A stretch of 64,000 bases of DNA, taken from Macrocystis pyrifera. Its lineage: Eukaryota; Sar; Phaeophyceae; Laminariales; Laminariaceae. The stretch lies in assembly GCA_031763025.1 (NCBI GenBank), contig JASSKH010000006.1, positions 16,395,479-16,459,478 of the forward strand, in the 5' to 3' direction. The notes beneath the pieces were generated by a model that was not told where the DNA came from, ran no database searches, and saw nothing but the letters and a program-made list of their open reading frames with translations. The position numbers and the translations under genes are program-made. Below are positions 25,447 to 33,837 of the stretch, piece after piece. Each line of letters begins with the position of its first letter. Position 1 is the stretch's first letter.

Positions 25447-28400
25447 TTGTCGTTGATTGATTCATTGAGTGGCCGTTTTATGTTTTGCTTCGCTGTGTGC
25501 TTCCTGTTTTTATGTTTCGTAGGTTAGGCGAGTGATGACGGCCCCGGCGACCTTGTTCCTGTTTACCCGACTGATGGAGCACCTGGCGGTGCGGAAGTCA
25601 ACAGGAGTATTCATCGCGGTGATCCGGATGATGATTGTGAACACCGTCAGCTGGTCGGTCCTCTTCATTCTCTTCGAGGTACGAAAGCAGTTGCAGTAGT
25701 GATGGCACTATAGTAGCGCAAGCAGTACTACTTGTAACGTTATAGACGTGGCAGCAGTAGGAATAGTAGTAACCGTAGTGGTAGTAGTAGTGGTGATGGT
25801 AGAAGTAGAAGTAGCAGTAGCAAAGGCGGTAGTAGTAAGTAGAAGTGGTAGTGGTAGTATTAGTAGTAGTAGTAGTAGTAGTAGCAGTAGCAGTAGCAGT
25901 AGCAGTAGCAGTAGCAGTAGCAGTAGCAGTAGCAGTAGCAGTAGCTGTAGTAGTAGTAGTGCGAGTATCTTCAATAGCCTCCCTAGTTGTGTATTACTGT
26001 TTTGATAATGTTCATGTTTACTATATAGATCCACTATCATCCAACCATTATGTATCTGGATTTTAAACTATAAAAAGTAGGTGATATCAGTTCCAAAACA
26101 GATACTAAAAATATTTCATATAAGTGCAAGAACGCAGCCTCCTGGCTGTGAACGCGCCCAACCCTTTGATATCCCAAAAGGTCAAAACCTGCCTCGCTGA
26201 GACCTCTCGATCATGAGTCAACTACTACGGCAGAACTGTCGATACTACTCAATATGAGATTTTCCAGTCCAAGACTCCAAAATCCGACTACTATGGGGGA
26301 CCATAGTAAATAGGACCTACGGTACACGCATCAATCTTTCCTTATTTTTAATAATATTATTTGGTCCTATTTACTATGGTTCCTCGAAATACCATATACC
26401 AAATGCTAGAAGCTCCAGAATTAATGTATATTACCCTTGGGTCGATGCCAACGAAAACGTATCTTAATTTTCTGGAAATGGAAGGTTTTGTTCCACTTCA
26501 CCCGCTGTATCTCGCTAGGGATTAGAAACGAGATTTTGTTTTACCAGGCGTGTTTCATTTTTTTTTTAGAGTTTTTGCTGCAGTTAGTTCTATATAAAGG
26601 CTCTTGTTTCGAAGGTTTTACGAAGGAGCAATATTGTGCCAACTTTCTAAATAATGGCCCCAAACCGGTTGACATTTCAATGCCGTCTAAATGATCCCAA
26701 TATTTCAAAGCTTGTAAAGCCTTGCTGCCTGGTATAACCTTCAAAGCTAGCCTCTGGATGAGCTATCAACTGTACTGGAAAAGACTCGAGCCAACAAAAT
26801 GATTTAGTCCTGATAACAGAAAGTTTCGTATAAAAATCCCCGCGAGGTACAGCGGTTGAGATGGTGGTGCCGCCACTGACATTACCGAAACGGAGCATGC
26901 TGGTTCCATTCGCATCGGTATTAGTACCAAAGAGAGACCCCCGAGCATCAAAGCACACGTTATTTACGGTAATCCGCACAACGGGGTCGAAGCTAGGTCT
27001 GCCCCGTAATCAAACGATCATCGGCGTCGTGAAATACGGAAGATACTGGTTCCATTCGCATCGGTCTTAGTACCAAAGAGAGACCCATGAGCATCAAAGC
27101 ACACGTAATTTCCGGTAATCCACACAACAGGGTCGTAGCTAAAGCTCTGCCCCATAGTCAAACGATCATCGGCGTCGTGAAATAGGGTCAAGCAAGTCCG
27201 ATATACCGCACGGTAGTAGCATCATTATTACCAGAATGCGTGTAAATTCAGCCCCCGCCAAGCTACATCCATCAGGCAGCGGTACAATAGTGTGTTCAAC
27301 AGTAGTAATGCGAGAGGGTAGTGATACTGAAGGGGGCGTGCAAATAGTAGGAACAGGAGTAGAAGAAGCAGCAGGAGTTCAATTGGCAGTAGATGTAGCA
27401 GAACTCGTGCGGATCTCGACTCCACTCGTCTTGTTTCGTTGTAGTTTGTTTCGTTTTGTTTCGCTGCTTGTTATAGTCTTCGTTTCTTGTTTCTGATCGG
27501 ATATCGTCTTGACACACCCTGCGCAGGTAGTAGCACAGGCAAGCGCTGGTGATGGTCAAGCTACTTGCCTGGTATTCGAAAGGTTGAGCAGATGTTTCGT
27601 GTTGAAAATTGCCGCTTACAAGCCTTGTATAGATAAGAGCTCAACTCGGCTCTACGGCGACGTGCATTACGGGTCGTCGTCCTGACTGACCGACGGCTGG
27701 CTCATTAGTAATGAACTGCGTTCGGAACGATGGAGCCAATCGGGGCCAAGGAACTCCCCCCAAATGTTTTTGTGTTCGGCGTCTTGCTCAAATAGTTTTT
27801 CTGTCAGCCGTAGGTACCACACCAGCCCTCAAAATCTATATATTTTGATGCAGCCACGCTTCAAGATATTGTCTTTGTGACAGCCTTTAAATATTATTTT
27901 GATGTTTGTGAGAATGGGTGCCATCTTGAGATTGTAGAACCTAAGATCCTACAGCAAGAGGTAGAAACTAGGAACACCAAAAGCGGTGCAATTTCACCTT
28001 ATTTAGTTGTGCTGTTCCGCACCGTCCTCCAAGCTCTTTACATTTAATGAGAGTCATGGTACAACAACAGCCACACGGGCGGCCTTGGTGGCCGCCATGA
28101 ACTGGGTGTGTGTGCAGGCGGGCGGGCGGGCGGGTGTGACATTCTGGGCACAATCTGGACGATTCTAACCCCTATTTCCTCTGCGTTTCGAGGCACCCGC
28201 CCAGCACGCAGATAGTCCAACAGCAGCAACACAACAGCAGCGAACCTCACATGGGTTTATTGACAAACTAACGTCTGCGTTCCCCCTTTTAAACATGCCA
28301 TACCCGTCGGTTTGAAGTTCACCACACCCCGAAAGGGAGTGTGTACTATAGAGCATGTTGTATGACACATCTCGGAGTGATGCCGCCTGGAGATGCGGTA

Positions 28401-31400
28401 GAAACCCTTTCCCGTGCCCCCCTCGCCGCACGGATGCAAACTCGTTCTTGACCCACGCCCCCCCACCGTATGATGTGTGCGTTTTTGCGAGTGTGAAAGG
28501 CGTGGCATGTCCCACAGCCCCCCCCTGCCACCCGTTGTTTTTTACCAGAGGGAGAAAGTGTCCAGTGCACTCACTGGTGTGATGGGTCCGGTCGGGGTGG
28601 CTTCACGGTGGGTGATACTATAACAGAGTGTTGGATGCTCTCAACACGTTCACCACCTATATAGTCTGCCAAAGACGACACATTGCAGCCGACCGGTTCC
28701 AACCTTCAACCACCTGTACGGTACTTATTTTGTATACCTTACCAGGTATCATACAACCAATAACGCAAAACTTGTCGACAGCTTTGCTTTACGTGGATAT
28801 AGCATGCGCACAGCATCATGGACCGTTTCGTTCATGTCTACCACTACGTAAAACAACAAGTAATGTTCCTGCCACGACCCAGTATGAAACTATGTACGCC
28901 CGCGGACTAGTTGTACTCCTGTGATCCCCTGCCCCCTCTTGACACATGTTCACAAGTCCACGATACAACGCCAACATAGGAGTAGTGTACACCAATTCAA
29001 AACAGTAATTAGTTTTCACCTACGAGGCACACGACAAGGCTCATGATGTTATCGTGGCCCCACAAATAAACGCAAATACTAGAACCAAGTCATCTAATCA
29101 AAGCAACAAACCTGTATTTCGGTGTTCAGCTTCCAGCTCCCAGCTCCAGAGGTCTCTTTGTGCTCCTTTCTAACTGGACTACGCTCAGGTGTTGTCCTCC
29201 CATGGAGCATGGTCTCCGACCCCCGGCTAGCCACGCGGGCTCTTCCTCCGTTTCCCCTCTCCCTTCGCGTTCTCGTCCTCGCCGTGGTCGTCCTCGACTT
29301 CAGACACCCCTCCATCACCTCGTGGGTCCTCGTTTCCTCCTCGATGGTTTCCGCATCAGGCGGCTCCTGCTCAGGTGTATGAAAAGCATCGATGGTGTGC
29401 TTGCTCCGAGACGCACCGATCACGGTCGTTTTCGTTGCCTCGTCCGCCCTAGATGGTAGCTCCTGCTGTTCAGGTAGGTACTCCTGTTCAGGCGTACCCG
29501 CTGGTGCGCTCTCACTAGCGCCTGGGGATGTCCCTCTCACGTCGGCGATGATCGGCGAGCTCGGAGGAGCATTCCCTCTCACCGGGCAGCTGCTTGTTCT
29601 GCATTACCCGCGTGTAATATATTATTTAGTCTCTCGACTTGCCCGTGTGTACCCTCTGACGCATGCACTCTCGCGCTCAAGGAATTTTCTCTCGCCGCGA
29701 TGATCGGCCGGCTCGGGGGAGCCCTCCACTCTGTCTCACCGGGCAACAGTTTGTTCTGCATTACTCGCGTGTTGTATTCCAACCTCTCACCGACCTCCTC
29801 TCTCTCTCTCCTTTCTCTATATATCTGACACGTTCTCTCTCTTTGCAATGTCTCCTGCCGTTGCGCGAGTATAACCACCTCGGCCTCAAGCTGCTCTTGC
29901 CGCCCGTGATAGAGCCAATGCCGTTGCTGCTCCTGGTCGAGCCATCGCTGTTTGAGTAGCTGTCGTTGCTTATCGAGCTGCTGTTCGAGTTGTTGTTGGT
30001 AAAATGACTGGTCGAGCCGTTGTAGTTGCTGTTGTTGCTGCAGCTGTTGATGTTGTAGCTTTTGATGTTACTGCCATTGATGTTGACGCTGCTCGATTAG
30101 CCAATTTTGCGGTGATAGGGATGTTGTTTAGGCGCTGGTTAGGACACGGCTGTAGTAAATGCAATTGTAGCCGGGCGGCAGTAGTTCAGCGTCAACGTAG
30201 GCATGAAGCGGCGGGGTCGAAGCGTCCATGGGTTTCACCACCGCTCTGCACCGCGGTTGAGCGTGACCAGTCCGCTCGCACCGTGTGCGTCGGATCTCGC
30301 CCGTGCCGTGTGTAGTCATCTCGCTTCCACTCATAGCCTAACCAAGGATTCGTCCCAACAAGCCCCAATCAGCGTTTACATCCAATTGGAACTTCACTAG
30401 CATGCCCGGCGCAATCACTAGTGTGATGGGTCGGGCCGGCATAGGTCCACGGGTGGGTTCGCATGGTACCCGGACGCACGGGGCACATAAATACATTGGA
30501 CGTAACATAGAAGGATCGACCTTACAGTGTCGCTGTTGTAGCACCTCCCTGGTACATGTGAAAAGTGCCCGGGATCCGCATTCCAGTTGCTTCTACGTGC
30601 CCCGGACGGTTACGCTTAAAACCATCACGCGCGTCTCATACGTTCGACAGAAACTCTTCACTTGTTTCTAGCTGACCCCCTGTCGACACCCATGACTTAC
30701 CCCCTCCCCCTCCCTCGTCCCCGACAAAATTCTAAACAAGCCTCGCGCCGATCATTTTGGGTGTGCGTCTATGTTGGCAGACGCTGTATACGTGACACCA
30801 CAAGAAATGCATAATACGTTTATGTATAGAACAAACGACCACAGAGGGACACAGTTTGCTCACAATGTTGGCTCGGCACCGAAACGAGCTGTGGGAATGT
30901 TTGGCCCATACTCTATTTCTCCCCCGCGCGTGTCACTTGCCTATCCCCCCCCCGCCCCGCGTTGCTTTGCAGGTGGCATTCGCCCTGGCGTTTTATGCCC
31001 TCCTAAGAGGAAGCACCGGCTTCACAACCGTATGGGAGAGCATGGTGACACTGTTCAGCATGTCCATGGGTGGGGTTACCGTCCCGTTCAGCGAAGAGAG
31101 GTGAGCACTTCTGCTGCGGTCGCGGTTAGAGGGCTGTTGGACGACCGTTGGAGGGGTGATAAAGCCTTATATATCGAAGGTCCGAGAAATACCTGTTAAA
31201 GGGTGTTAATCATCGGTTTCGATGTCGATGCCGATTACGTATGCCTCGATTGATTTGGACTCGATCAAATTTTGTCTCGATCTCGATCTCGATCCCGATC
31301 TCGATTTCGATTTCGATCAGGTATGCGAACCCCCGATTCCATGTTCAATATCGATGCTCGATATTTGTCTTTGTCCTGATTTCAGTCTAGCTACCAAGTC

Positions 31401-33753
31401 CGAATGACGCGCAATTCTTTAGTTTCTCACGCTGCGGTGACTTATCATCTATCAACAATAATGTACCGTCCAGGTATCTGCACATCTTGGGGGTGTTGAT
31501 GTTCGTGATGTTCATGCTAGTGGTGGCGATCGTTTATCTCAACCTGCTCGTCGCCATCATGACCAGCGGGTACACCGAGGTGAGGAAGGAAGACGTGGAG
31601 AATGTGCTGTAAAGTGCCAGTGCTGAGGGGGGACACGAGGTATTTATGTTACTTTCCAGGTTCTTTGTTGTGTTCTGTGTTTTTCTCCTTGTCATCGTCA
31701 TGAGAAACAAGCTAACCAATTTACCAGAGGTGGGCTTGTATTTTTCTATTCGACGAAAATTCCGCAGAACAACAGTGATTGGACGAGGGGCGGCAGGGGG
31801 CGGAGCAGGAAACGAGTCGGTTTCAGATTTCGATGATTCAGTTTTGTATTGGAATATCACGCTACAAAATGTTCGGTGTGAAGAACGTTACCTCACACTT
31901 TTTGGTGTGTTATCATGTGTGTGTCGCGCGCTTCATATTTCCTGTGTATGCTGTTGATGTCTGCCAGTTCTTGTGCTGCTGCCAGCATGTCGCTACGTGG
32001 ACGAAATGATATCCGGCAAACCGTCGGGCATGGAAACATCAACAAGCATGTTGCTACTCAGCCTGAGCCTGCTGTCACTGTGATGGAAAACTCTGCAGGA
32101 CTGCAGGAGTGAGACACGGGAAAGGAAAATCGTTTGTCGTTGTGCTTTCTTGCTATGATGATCTACGTACGATACAATATGACACAAATCACGTTGTCGT
32201 ATCGTTTATTTTCGTGCACGTACGCGTTACCTTTGTTTTTCTTTTCGGTTTGCTGTGTTCCCACTGCCGCCGCTGCTGCTTCTGCTGTTGCTGCTGCCTG
32301 CTGACGATGCCGCCACCGTTTACCTTTTTTTGTGCTGGTGATGATGCTGCTGCTGGCGCTGGTGCTGCTGCCGTGCCGTACAGGTGCTGAGCGGGGCAAA
32401 TGCGCAGGCGGTGATGAACCGCGCCGCTGCCGTGGTGAAATGGGAAGGGATCATGTCCGAGCAAACGAGGGAAAAGGTGAGGGAGGTTTAGCAGATGTGG
32501 TCATCTACGGGGCGGGTCGGCGCATGGGTTTGTTTTGTCTTGTTTCGTTTGTAGTATACACCAGGTATAGATTACATAGTACAGTAATAAGTCAAAACAT
32601 GTGCCAGCTGTTACAGCAGTTTGACCAGTGAATTTGTTTCGTGTTTATGATATTTTTGCTGCTTTCATGAGGTATGAGTTTATCCGCTACCTTGCTGGTT
32701 GTTACGTGTAGGGTTGTTCATCTGTGTGTTGCCTGCTTGTCTGCTTATCTTTCTCCTTCACTTTCTTGTTTGAGCGAATGTCCGATGTAGTTGCTGGTGT
32801 TCATGCTTTCATGTATCGCTTAATTTTATTAATACGGCCGTTGGCGCTCTAGTACGTCCACCCTTGCTCTGTTGGTACCCAGTCACGTACACCAAATGCA
32901 TTTTAAGCGACCGCTTGAGTCTTTGTAGCAATGGTGCTATTAATATGACGTGACAGGTACAATGCATCGGTGGTGGCTGTAGCGACTGTGCTAGTGTTGG
33001 TGTTGGTCTTGGGGGGGGGGGTGATGCCGATGATGTGGCAGTGGTCGTGCGTTTGGTTCTGTTTAAGTTTTTGTTAGAAGGTGGTGTTCACTTTAATCGT
33101 TGGTGGTGTTTATTTGCCCTGACTGGCAAATATTGTTTTACTAGTTGCTGAACATTGTGTCCTCTTTGCCCGCTGGTTGTTTCGTCGTACCCACCACACG
33201 CTCTTTTCACCGCTTCTTCTTCATGTACGGGGTCGACGCACGCTCTTCACCTGTATTGACGTACCCGTCGCCAGTCATTTCGGAGCATTTTTACGGGCAC
33301 GGGTAAGCGCTCGCACATTACGGTCAAGGGATGGTTCGGCGGAGCCTCGACAGATGTCGTCTGCGGCGAGGACGTAAGTATGATCTTGGCGATGGTGTTG
33401 GTGGTGGTGGTCGGGGTAGTCGTAGTTGTAGTAGTAGTGATAGTGGTGGCGATAGGGGTGGGGGCGAGGTTGTAAGTGGTGGTGGCGGTGTTCGTGATAT
33501 GTTTGATGTTAGGTTGCTGCTGACGTTAGTACTGGTGATGGTAGTGGTGATGGCGTTATTGGTGTTGTTTCGTCATGTTGTTGGTGCGCTTGTTCTTGCT
33601 TTCGTTCATGTTTTATTCAGGGAGCAACAGCGATTGAGCCCGAGCAGAGCTCCATCAACAGGCCCGTGGACACTCATGCGACGTTGTTGAACAAGATCGG
33701 GGAGATGAGGTGGGCTAGAGCGGGGGAGAGGGGGGGGGGGGAGGCAAGGGGTA

Positions 33754-33837
<84 letters not shown>

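Noticed and set aside
25748..26040. Poly-Leu, poly-Ser and poly-Val frames
   Set aside because: Translation of the AGTAGC/GTA repeat in an intron.
33300..33372. Possible exon ending at a strong GTAAGT donor
   Set aside because: No acceptor with polypyrimidine tract precedes it in frame, and the exons at 32384 and 33621 join without it.
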